Shown one piece after another: positions 14,176 to 21,288 of a stretch of 27,336 nt of DNA. The stretch is taken from NCBI GenBank assembly GCA_039933635.1, contig JBDTNQ010000057.1, forward strand, positions 1 to 27,336, in the 5' to 3' direction. A program made the position numbers and the translations under genes. This DNA comes from JBDTNQ01 sp039933635 (lineage in GTDB: Bacteria > Acidobacteriota > Vicinamibacteria > Vicinamibacterales > SCN-69-37). The notes below the pieces were generated by a model. The model had not been told where the DNA came from and ran no database searches. It worked only from the letters and a program-made list of their open reading frames with translations. Each line of letters starts with the position of its first letter. The stretch's first letter is position 1.

Positions 14176-15948
14176 ATGCACACACTTGGTCACGCCGCCG
14201 CCGATCCAGTCGTCGATGCTGCCGCCGGGACGCGCATTGCGGCGTATCAACTGACCGACTACCTCGAGCGTCTCGGCGTCGAGGTCGTGTTCGGGCTGTG
14301 CGGCCACACCGTCATCGGCATGCTGGACGCGCTCGGCAAGAGCCGCATCCGCTACGTGTCCACGCGTCACGAGCAGACCGCGGCGCACGCGGCCGACGGC
14401 TACGCCCGCGCGAGCGGGAAGCCGGGCGTGTTGCTGACGCATCTGGGACCGGGCCTCACCAACGCCGCGACCGGCGTGGCCAACGCGGCGCTCGACTCGA
14501 TTCCGATGGTCGTCATCTCGGGAGACATCCAGTCCTACTACTACGGGCGCCATCCGCATCAGGAAATCAACCTGCACCAGGACGCCGATCAGTTTCAGAT
14601 CTACCGGCCCTTCTGCAAGCGCGTCTACCGGGTGGACAACGCTGCCGATCTGCCGCGCATCATGGAGCGCGCCTTTCATCTGGCGCAGACCGGCCGGCCC
14701 GGGCCGGTGCTGGTCGACGTGCCGATGGACGTCTTTTCCGCGGACCTGCCCGTTGGAGCGTTCCAGAAGGTGCCGGCGCCCATTGCGCGTCCGACGCTCG
14801 ACGCCGACACGGCCGCGCACATCGTCGACATCCTGGCGCGGGCTGAACGGCCGTTGCTGTATGTCGGAGGCGGCGTGTTGTCTGGTCGTGCGACGGCTGA
14901 GCTGGCCGCGCTGGCCGAAGCCCTCGAACTTCCGGTGGCCCACACGCTGATGGGCAAGGGCTGCCTGCATGAGGATCACCCGCTGCTCCTGGGACAGACG
15001 GGATTCTGGGGCCTGCCAATCGCGAACGAGACCTGCCGCACAGCCGACGTGATTCTGGCGGTGGGCACACGCCTGGCCGAAGCCAACTCGAGCTCGTGGG
15101 ATCCCCGCTACACATTCTCCATTCCGCCAACCCGGCTCATTCACATCGACGCCGACGTGGCCGAAATCGGACGCAACTATCCCACCGAACTGGGTGTCGT
15201 CGCCGATGCGAAGGCGGCGCTTGGCACCTTGGCGCTGGCGGCCGCGGGCACGTCCCACCGGTCGCGCGGGGCGCTGCGTGAGCAGATTGCGCGCGGGCGG
15301 AAGGCCTTCGCCGCCAATTGGGACCATCAGTGGACGTCGAGCCAATTCCCCATGCGGCCGGAGCGCATCCTCAGCGAGCTGCGCAAGGCGGTGCCGGAGG
15401 ACGGCTTCATCGTGACCGACGTTGGCTGGAACAAGAACGGCGTCGCGCAGCAGTTTCCGATCACGGTTCCGGGCACGTTCATCACGCCGAGCGGACTGGC
15501 CACGATGGGCTTTGGCCCGGCGGCCGTGCTGGGCGTGAAGCTCGCGCATCCGGATCGCGCCGCCGTCTCGCTCGTCGGCGACGGGGGCTTCAGCGCGAAC
15601 CCGTCCGTCGTGGCGACCGCGATGGAGGCGGAGTTGCCGGTCATCTGGCTGGTCATGGACAACGCAGCCTTCGGCACGATTGCGGGTCTCGAGGCCATGC
15701 ACTACGGGTGGAGCTTCGGGTGCTTGTTCGAGCGCCAGGGCGAGCCCTATCGCGCGGACTACGCGGCCATGGCCCGGTCGTTCGGCGCGAGAGGCGTGAC
15801 GATCGAGTCGGCCGACGACCTCGGTCCGGCATTGCGCGAGGCGCTGGCGTCCAACCTGCCGACGGTGATTCAGGCCCCCATGGAGAACGCGCCCACACCG
15901 ACGCCCGGCCACTGGGACATCAACGACGTCTATCGCCGCGGTGAGTAG
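14176..15948 (+). CDS. Thiamine diphosphate-dependent enzyme, acetolactate synthase-like
   Basis: Predicted 590-residue cytoplasmic enzyme with the three-domain plan of the ThDP decarboxylase/synthase superfamily. The pyrimidine-binding domain carries catalytic E66 (RHEQTAAHAADGYARASG, then LTHLGPGLTNAATGVANAA). A central domain (about 200-340) follows. The pyrophosphate-binding domain has GDGGFSANPS (about 468) and Asn in VMDNAAFGTI. Family enzymes decarboxylate 2-oxo acids or join and split C-C bonds next to carbonyls. Acetolactate synthase proper is unlikely given the context and the unusual SGDIQSYYYGRHPHQE segment; sulfoacetaldehyde acetyltransferase (Xsc) occupies this place in sulfonate clusters, but its diagnostic motif is not evident. 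It lies 18 bases after the acylating dehydrogenase, suggesting that one enzyme makes or uses the aldehyde of the other. Confidence 0.85.
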   Translation: MHTLGHAAADPVVDAAAGTRIAAYQLTDYLERLGVEVVFGLCGHTVIGMLDALGKSRIRYVSTRHEQTAAHAADGYARASGKPGVLLTHLGPGLTNAATGVANAALDSIPMVVISGDIQSYYYGRHPHQEINLHQDADQFQIYRPFCKRVYRVDNAADLPRIMERAFHLAQTGRPGPVLVDVPMDVFSADLPVGAFQKVPAPIARPTLDADTAAHIVDILARAERPLLYVGGGVLSGRATAELAALAEALELPVAHTLMGKGCLHEDHPLLLGQTGFWGLPIANETCRTADVILAVGTRLAEANSSSWDPRYTFSIPPTRLIHIDADVAEIGRNYPTELGVVADAKAALGTLALAAAGTSHRSRGALREQIARGRKAFAANWDHQWTSSQFPMRPERILSELRKAVPEDGFIVTDVGWNKNGVAQQFPITVPGTFITPSGLATMGFGPAAVLGVKLAHPDRAAVSLVGDGGFSANPSVVATAMEAELPVIWLVMDNAAFGTIAGLEAMHYGWSFGCLFERQGEPYRADYAAMARSFGARGVTIESADDLGPALREALASNLPTVIQAPMENAPTPTPGHWDINDVYRRGE

Positions 15949-15970
15949 CGTCCGCCGCGCTGGAGACCGC

Positions 15971-17752
15971 GTGCCCAAGAATCCTCAGGCTCGTTCCGCG
16001 CCCGTCGAGGGCGAACGCGATTTCCCGACGCGCGTCCGCGAACAGCTCGAGCGCATCCTTCGCTCCGAGACATTTCAGCAGGCCGATCGTCTGAAGCACT
16101 TCCTGACCTTCATCGTCGGTGAAGCGGCCGGCGGACGTCAGACCAACCTCAAGGAATACGTGGTCGGCGTGCAGGTCTTCCGCAAGGAAGAGTCCTTCGA
16201 TCCCCGAACCGATCCCATCGTGCGCGTTCAGGCCCGCCGGCTGCGGGCCAAGCTCGTTCGCTACTACCGCGAGGAGGGACGGACCGATCCCATCACGATC
16301 GACCTCCCCAAGGGGGGCTATGCTCCCGTGTTCAAGCCGCGCGAGGCGCCCGTCCTGCTGCGGCGCTCGATCAGCACAGCGCTCGTGCGCCGCAACACGG
16401 TGATCGTGCAGGCGTTTGCCGATCACACCGGGTCGCAAGAGCTCGGCTACCTCTGCGAGGCGCTCCGCGACGAACTCACGCATGCCCTCACGCAGTTGCC
16501 GGGACTGCGGGTGCTGGCCTCCCGCGGACCTGAAACCCGGGAAGCCGAGGACGACGCGGCCCGGAGCGTGGCCATTGTCCTCGGCGGCAGCGTTCGTCAG
16601 TCGGGGAATCGGCTGCGTATTGGCGTGCATCTGATCGATGGGGCCAGCGGGTGCTATTTGTGGTCCGAGTCGATCGACACCGTGGGGTCGGAGCCGTTCG
16701 CGGTGCAGGAATCCGTCGCCCATGCGGTCCTGCGGCGGCTCGAGCCTGAACTCCGCGATGGCCGCCACGTCAGCGCGCTCGGCCGGCCGGCCGAGAATCT
16801 GGCTGCGAAGAATCTGTACCTTCAGGGCCGGTATCACCTGAACCAACGCACCGAAGAGGGGCTGAGAAAGGCCGTCGACTTTTTCGAGAAGTCGCTGGCC
16901 GAGGGCGCCGAGTACGCGCCGGCGCACAGCGGCCTCGCGGACGCGTACGGCTTGCTGACGCACTACGGTGTGCTGGCGCCGGCCGACGTCTGGACGAAGG
17001 CGGCGTCACATGCCGCGTCGGCGGTGATGCTCGATGACTTGTCCGCTGAAGCGCACACCTCGCTCGCGCACGTGAAGGCGACGCAGGATTGGGACTGGGC
17101 CGGCGCGGAGCGTGAATTTCTGCGATCGATCAGCCTGAACCCGGGCTACGCGACCGCCCGGCATTGGTACGCGATGTCCTGCCTCGCGCCACTGGGGCGG
17201 CTCGATGAAGCCCTCGATGAGATTCGCGCCGCCCAGGCGCTCGATCCCGTCTCGGCGATTGTCGCCCGCGATCTGGCCGTGATGCATTTCTATCGCCGTG
17301 ATTTCGAGACGGCGCTCGAACAGTGCGATCACGCCATCGAGCTGAACCCGCACTTCGCGCCCGCGTACTGGACCCTCGGCGTGATCCAGGAGCAGCGGCG
17401 CGATTTCGACGAGTCGGCGGCCGCCTTCCAGCGCGCGGTCCATCTGTCGCCGCAGACACCGCGGATGCACGGCGCCCTGGGCCGGACCTTTGCGCTCTCG
17501 GGCCGAAAGAAGCTCGCGCGTGAGGTGCTTCGAAAACTCGAGACGTACGCCACGGAACGGTACGTCTCGCCGCTGGAGTTTGCCTGGATCCAGTTCGCCC
17601 TCGGAGCCGTGGACGTCGGCTTCCGCTGGCTCCAGAAGGCCAGTGACGATCGCTCGTTCGACTTGATTTGCACCAAGGTCGATCCTCGATTCGATCCTCT
17701 CCGTGAGGACGAACGGTTTCGAGCACTGCTGAAGCGGCTCGCCCTCGAGTAG
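15971..17752 (+). CDS. Winged-helix/TolB-like/TPR regulatory protein
   Basis: Predicted 593-residue cytoplasmic protein with no membrane segment. The N-terminal module (about 20-120) has SETFQQADRLKHFLTFIV, LKEYVVGVQVFRKEESFDPRTDPIVRVQARRLRAKLVRYY and IDLPKGGYAPVF. The R-x-x-R-L-R-x-K-L helix followed by a hairpin ending GGYAPVF parallels the OmpR/PhoB/CadC winged helix. Residues of about 135-250 resemble the TolB-N/FlgO-like fold seen in CadC-type regulators (VIVQAFADHTG, ELTHALTQLPGLRVLAS, LGGSVRQSGNRLRIGVHLID). At least six TPR-like helical pairs follow (about 270-550). The start is GTG at 15971 with GGAG 5 bases upstream; the frame opens 30 bases earlier, inside the ThDP gene. It lies between the ThDP enzyme (22-base gap) and MFS gene (33-base gap). 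Likely role: cluster regulator, sensing through the TPR part. Confidence 0.8.
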   Translation: MPKNPQARSAPVEGERDFPTRVREQLERILRSETFQQADRLKHFLTFIVGEAAGGRQTNLKEYVVGVQVFRKEESFDPRTDPIVRVQARRLRAKLVRYYREEGRTDPITIDLPKGGYAPVFKPREAPVLLRRSISTALVRRNTVIVQAFADHTGSQELGYLCEALRDELTHALTQLPGLRVLASRGPETREAEDDAARSVAIVLGGSVRQSGNRLRIGVHLIDGASGCYLWSESIDTVGSEPFAVQESVAHAVLRRLEPELRDGRHVSALGRPAENLAAKNLYLQGRYHLNQRTEEGLRKAVDFFEKSLAEGAEYAPAHSGLADAYGLLTHYGVLAPADVWTKAASHAASAVMLDDLSAEAHTSLAHVKATQDWDWAGAEREFLRSISLNPGYATARHWYAMSCLAPLGRLDEALDEIRAAQALDPVSAIVARDLAVMHFYRRDFETALEQCDHAIELNPHFAPAYWTLGVIQEQRRDFDESAAAFQRAVHLSPQTPRMHGALGRTFALSGRKKLAREVLRKLETYATERYVSPLEFAWIQFALGAVDVGFRWLQKASDDRSFDLICTKVDPRFDPLREDERFRALLKRLALE

Positions 17753-17785
17753 CGGCGCCGCCGGCCAGATGAGGTGACCGGAACC

Positions 17786-19036
17786 GTGTCGACTGCTCCC
17801 CGAACCACGCGACGTCGGCTGCTGCAGTTCACGTTCGCGCTCTCGTTGATCACGTTTCTCGACCGTGTGGCGATCAGCGCCGCGGCGCCGTCGATTCGGG
17901 ACGAGCTCCATCTTTCGGCGGCCGCGATGGGCTGGGCGTTCAGCGCCTTCACGTTCGCCTATGCGGCCTTCGAAATTCCCACCGGGTGGCTCGGCGACGT
18001 CTTCGGCCCACGCAAGGTCCTGACGCGCATCGTCCTGTGGTGGTCCGCGTTCACGGCCTTGACGGGCGTCGTCTGGAGCTTCCCGTCTCTCGTCATGACC
18101 CGTTTCCTGTTCGGCGTGGGCGAGGCGGGCGCCTATCCGAATATCTCGCGGAGTTTCGCCCGATGGTTTCCCGCACGTGAGCGGGGCCTGGCGCACGGCG
18201 TCGTCTTCATGGGCAGCCGGGTGGGCGGAGCGATTGCCCCGCCGCTCGTCGTGCTGGTGATGCAGCACTTCGGCTGGCGCGCGGCGTTCTTCGTGTTCGG
18301 TGGGTTCGGCCTGGTGTGGGGCGGTCTCTGGTGGCGCTGGTTTCGCGACGAACCGTCGCAACATCCGGCCATCGATCCCGCGGAGTTGAAGGAGATTCGG
18401 GACGGGCTCGAGCAGCGCCCGTCAACACGGGCATGGTCGTGGCGAAATCTGCTGAGCCTGAATCTGGTTCTGCTGTGCCTGATGTACTTCTGCGTGATCT
18501 ACGGCTTGTATTTCTACCTCACCTGGTTGCCGACCTACTTCCAGAAGGCGCGCGGGTTTTCGGCATCGCAGGCTGGCTGGCTCGCGGGCATGGTGCTGCT
18601 CACGGGCGGCGTGGCCACGCTCGCCGGCGGGTGGCTCACCGACGGTCTGACGCGACGCTACGGCGTGAAGATCGGCCGATCGATTCCGGCGGTGGCGTTG
18701 CCCCTGAGCGGGCTGGCCTTCATCGCCGCGGCCATGACGCCGAACGCCATGATGGCCGCAGTCTTCTTCGCCATGGCCGCGTTTGCCGCGGACCTCTGTC
18801 TGAGCCCTTCGTGGGCGATCTGCCATGACATCGGCGGGGAGTCGGCGGGCACCGTCACGGGGTGCATGAACACGTTCGGCAACCTCGGCGGTGCGATCAG
18901 TCCGCTGGTGGTCGGGTACGCGCTCGACTGGTGGGGATCCTGGCAGACGCCCCTGCTCGTCGGCGGTGGGGTGTACATCGCCGGCGGGTTGCTGACGCTG
19001 TTCATCAATCCACGCAAGCCGCTCGTCCGGGTGTAA
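17786..19036 (+). CDS. MFS transporter, anion:cation symporter (ACS)-like
   Basis: Predicted 416-residue inner-membrane protein with about 12 hydrophobic segments in two halves joined by a charged loop (about 195-220, FRDEPSQHPAIDPAELKEIRDGLEQ). Motif A, GWLGDVFGPRKVL, follows the second helix, and the N-terminal helix contains ITFLDRVAISAAAPSI. ACS-family carriers import organic anions such as sugar acids, phthalate or sulfonates; SauU of sulfoacetate clusters is of this kind. The start is GTG at 17786, because GAGGTGA at 17771-17777 is a strong ribosome site 8 bases upstream; a GTG at 17774 lies inside that site. It is the last gene of the run that starts at 12727. Its stop codon is embedded in box E of the next gene. 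Confidence 0.87.
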   Translation: MSTAPRTTRRRLLQFTFALSLITFLDRVAISAAAPSIRDELHLSAAAMGWAFSAFTFAYAAFEIPTGWLGDVFGPRKVLTRIVLWWSAFTALTGVVWSFPSLVMTRFLFGVGEAGAYPNISRSFARWFPARERGLAHGVVFMGSRVGGAIAPPLVVLVMQHFGWRAAFFVFGGFGLVWGGLWWRWFRDEPSQHPAIDPAELKEIRDGLEQRPSTRAWSWRNLLSLNLVLLCLMYFCVIYGLYFYLTWLPTYFQKARGFSASQAGWLAGMVLLTGGVATLAGGWLTDGLTRRYGVKIGRSIPAVALPLSGLAFIAAAMTPNAMMAAVFFAMAAFAADLCLSPSWAICHDIGGESAGTVTGCMNTFGNLGGAISPLVVGYALDWWGSWQTPLLVGGGVYIAGGLLTLFINPRKPLVRV

Positions 19037-19053
19037 CAGTACGGTTACCGTAA
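19032..19053 (-). promoter_or_regulatory. 22-bp tandem regulatory box E
   Basis: On the minus strand TTACGGT-AACCGT-ACTGTTACA, agreeing with box D at 18 of 22 positions. It includes the stop codon of the MFS gene (19034-19036) and ends 58 bp before the start of the second PQQ gene. No convincing -10 lies 28-30 bp downstream; the nearest, TAACCA at 19084, is weak. Confidence 0.65.
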
Positions 19054-19111
19054 CCGACTTGAGCAGAAACGGGCCCACGGGCGTAACCAGTAGCACGCGA
19101 GGTTGACGTTG

Positions 19112-21091
19112 ATGATGCGAAAGCTGACGGTCGTGGCGTTGGTGATGATGGCGCTGGTCGCGGTGGTCGCGGCGCAGAACAACTGGGTCCAGGTCGGACA
19201 GGATCCGGGCGCGACGAAGTTCTCGACGCTGGCGCAGATCAACACGGACAACGTGAAGAGCCTGAAGCGCGCGTGGACGTTTCACACGGGTGACATGTCC
19301 GGCTTCTTCGAGAGTACGCCGCTCGTCATCGACAGCGTCATGTACTTCAACGCGCAGAATGGGTTTTACGCATTGGACGCCGTGACGGGCGCGCAGCTCT
19401 GGAAGCACGATGCGAATGCGACGACCAGACGGGGCCTCGCGTACTGGGCCGGTGACGCGCGCATGCCCGCGCGCATCTTCGGATCGACGGGTAACCGGCT
19501 GATTGCCCTCGAAGCCAAGACGGGCCTTCCCGTGCAGGGCTTTGGACAAGACGGCACGGTCGACATGGGCACCCAGATGGCGTCGCCCGGGACGATCTAC
19601 AAGGACCTGATCATCACGCCAGGCAACACGCCCGTCGTCCGGGCATGGAATGCGCGCACCGGCGCCTTGGTGTGGACGTTCAATCTGATTGCGCAGCCCG
19701 GTGAGCCCGGGCACGACACCTGGGGGAGCGAGGCCTGGAAGACGATCGGCGGCACGAACGTCTGGGGCTACCTGACGGTCGATACCGAGCGCGGGATTGT
19801 CTACATTCCCAACTCCATCGCCGGCGGTGACTACGTCGGCGTCGAGCGACCGGGTAATAACGCGTACGGCACGTCGCTCGTCGCGGTGGACGCCAGTACC
19901 GGAAAGCTGAAGTGGTACCAGCAGTTCGTCCACCACGACGTGTGGGACTACGACCTGGCCGCCGCGCCCACGCTCTTCGACGCCGTCGTAAACGGACAAC
20001 GCATTCCCGCCGTCGCCGAGATCACCAAGATGGGGATCCTGTTCACCTTTGATCGGGTGACGGGCAAGCCCTTGTTCGGGATGGAGGAACGGCCGGTGAA
20101 GCAGAGCAGCGTGCCCGGCGAAACGCATTCACCGACGCAACCCTTCCCGCTGAAGCCCGAGCCTCTCGCGCGCATCAGCATGACCAAGGCCGACCTGCCG
20201 ACGGGCATCACGCCCGAGCTGACGGCGTATTGCCAGGGCCTGTGGGACAAGTACAAGTTGCAGGATGGTGGTCCGTACAACCCGTGGCAGCTCACCCAGG
20301 ACATCGTCCAGTTTCCAGGAGCCGTCGGTGGAGGCAACTGGCAGGGCGTGTCCTACAACCCGCGTCTGGGTCTCCTCATTACCAATGTCATGAACGCCGG
20401 GCAGTGGGGGCATCTCGAGGAGGTCGTTCCCGGTCAGGGAGGCCGCGGACGCGGTGGACGCGGGGGCCCCGGGGGACCGGGAGGACCGGGCGGCCCCGGA
20501 GGACCGGGCGGGCGAGCGGGCGCCGATCAGCCACCCGCGCCGCCAACGCCAGGCCCCCCCGATCCTGTGGCGGCCCCGGGCGCCGGCCGTGCCGGTCGAG
20601 CCGGCGGTGCCGCGCCCGTCGAGAACGATGGCCCCGCACCCGTGGCCACCGGGCCGTCGTATCGCAAGGTGACGCCGGAGGGCGGCCGCTTCTGGCAGCC
20701 GCAAACGAGGTACTCCTGCAACAACCCGCCGTGGGGTGAGTTGATTGCCGTGAACGTGAACACGGGCGACATCGCCTGGCGCGTGCCGCTCGGCGCATTC
20801 GATGAGCTCGAGGCCCGCGGCATCAAGACCGGGACGCCCAGCCTCGGTGGCGGCATCACGACGGCGGGCAACCTCGTGTTCATCGGCGCGAGCATCGATG
20901 GCAAGTTCCGCGCGTTCGATGCGCGCAATGGACAAGAGTTGTGGGCGGACAAGCTCGAGGCCCCCGCCCATTCCATTCCTTCGACCTACATGGGACGCGA
21001 CGGCAAGCAATATGTGGTCGTTCCGGCCGGCGGTGGTGGATTTCTCCAGAGCCCGCGATCCGATGTCATCGCGGCCTACGCGTTGCCGTAG
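19112..21091 (+). CDS. Secreted PQQ-binding beta-propeller dehydrogenase (quinoprotein glucose dehydrogenase-like), copy 2
   Basis: Predicted 659-residue periplasmic protein with signal peptide (MMRKLTVVALVMMALVAVVAAQ). The propeller blades parallel those of the protein at 1467: LKRAWTFHTGD, GKLKWYQQFVHHDVWDYDLAAAPTLFD, ITKMGILFTFDRVTG, FGMEERPVKQSSVPGE, GDIAWRVPLGAFDEL, FRAFDARNGQELWADKL. The Asp and Lys expected near PQQ are kept; there is no haem motif. A collagen-like GGP repeat and an Ala/Pro-rich stretch (about 440-510) interrupt the propeller at a place different from the Gly-rich loop of copy 1. The ATG at 19112 is preferred, with GAGGT 8 bases upstream; the next ATG at 19115 is possible. 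It stands under box E and precedes the TonB receptor, which has its own box. Confidence 0.88.
   Translation: MMRKLTVVALVMMALVAVVAAQNNWVQVGQDPGATKFSTLAQINTDNVKSLKRAWTFHTGDMSGFFESTPLVIDSVMYFNAQNGFYALDAVTGAQLWKHDANATTRRGLAYWAGDARMPARIFGSTGNRLIALEAKTGLPVQGFGQDGTVDMGTQMASPGTIYKDLIITPGNTPVVRAWNARTGALVWTFNLIAQPGEPGHDTWGSEAWKTIGGTNVWGYLTVDTERGIVYIPNSIAGGDYVGVERPGNNAYGTSLVAVDASTGKLKWYQQFVHHDVWDYDLAAAPTLFDAVVNGQRIPAVAEITKMGILFTFDRVTGKPLFGMEERPVKQSSVPGETHSPTQPFPLKPEPLARISMTKADLPTGITPELTAYCQGLWDKYKLQDGGPYNPWQLTQDIVQFPGAVGGGNWQGVSYNPRLGLLITNVMNAGQWGHLEEVVPGQGGRGRGGRGGPGGPGGPGGPGGPGGRAGADQPPAPPTPGPPDPVAAPGAGRAGRAGGAAPVENDGPAPVATGPSYRKVTPEGGRFWQPQTRYSCNNPPWGELIAVNVNTGDIAWRVPLGAFDELEARGIKTGTPSLGGGITTAGNLVFIGASIDGKFRAFDARNGQELWADKLEAPAHSIPSTYMGRDGKQYVVVPAGGGGFLQSPRSDVIAAYALP
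20462..20506 (+). repeat. Five tandem GGP-coding 9-base units
   Basis: Degenerate GGN-GGN-CCN units repeat five times in frame inside the second PQQ gene and encode Gly-Gly-Pro x5. It is flanked by Gly/Arg-rich codons (RGRGGRGG before, GGRAG after). This looks like slippage-prone low-complexity DNA encoding a flexible surface loop. Confidence 0.85.
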
Positions 21092-21134
21092 CCACGCCGC
21101 AATCTTCGCGACCGCCGGTCCTCTCCCTCGGGTT

Positions 21135-21156
21135 TTACGGTAACCGGAGGGTTACC
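21135..21156 (+). promoter_or_regulatory. 22-bp tandem regulatory box F
   Basis: TTACGGT-AACCGG-AGGGTTACC. It fits the consensus with one core mismatch and also contains a perfect inverted repeat, GGTAACC-GGAG-GGTTACC. It lies 44 bp after the stop of the second PQQ gene and 133 bp before the TonB receptor start. Confidence 0.7.
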
Positions 21157-21182
21157 GCACCGCCCGTTTCACGAAATCCCGG

Positions 21183-21191
21183 TGCTAGCAT
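21183..21191 (+). promoter_or_regulatory. Extended -10 element of the TonB receptor promoter
   Basis: TGC-TAGCAT is an extended -10; its hexamer begins 30 bp after box F and no -35 is recognisable. Transcription would start near 21198, leaving a leader of about 90 bases that contains the hairpin at 21216-21261. Confidence 0.45.
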
Positions 21192-21215
21192 CCCGCCCAT
21201 CGTCAGGCTCAACGA

Positions 21216-21261
21216 CGGCGCTCGCAGCGGCCGGGGTGTTCCCGGTCGCTGACGTTCGCCG
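21216..21261 (+). other. Strong hairpin in the TonB receptor leader
   Basis: CAGCGGCCGGG (21225-21235) pairs with CCCGGTCGCTG (21241-21251) over 11 positions with one G-U pair and a 5-base loop, GTGTT. An outer CGGCG/CGCCG stem (21216-21220 with 21257-21261) extends it across a small internal loop. No U-tract follows. It ends 15 bases before the GGAG ribosome site, so it may act on mRNA stability or translation, or it may mark the 3' end of a PQQ read-through transcript. Confidence 0.55.
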
Positions 21262-21288
21262 ACCATCTCGGGTGTGGAGAAAAACCTC

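Noticed and set aside
14176..15948. Naming the ThDP enzyme Xsc or acetolactate synthase
   Set aside because: Superfamily motifs are clear but diagnostic residues for either function were not visible, so only a general call is given.
13372..15978. 868-codon open frame antisense to the aldehyde dehydrogenase and ThDP genes
   Set aside because: It lies opposite two well-recognised enzymes, its translation is Arg/His-rich without domain motifs, and it is the expected mirror frame of GC-rich coding DNA.
18422..20128. 568-codon open frame antisense to the MFS and second PQQ genes
   Set aside because: It crosses two real genes and a promoter box, and the translation is low-complexity Arg/His/Asp.
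20462..20506. GGP-coding repeats as a CRISPR-like or mobile repeat
   Set aside because: The units are 9 bases, contiguous, in frame and without spacers; they are a coding low-complexity tract.
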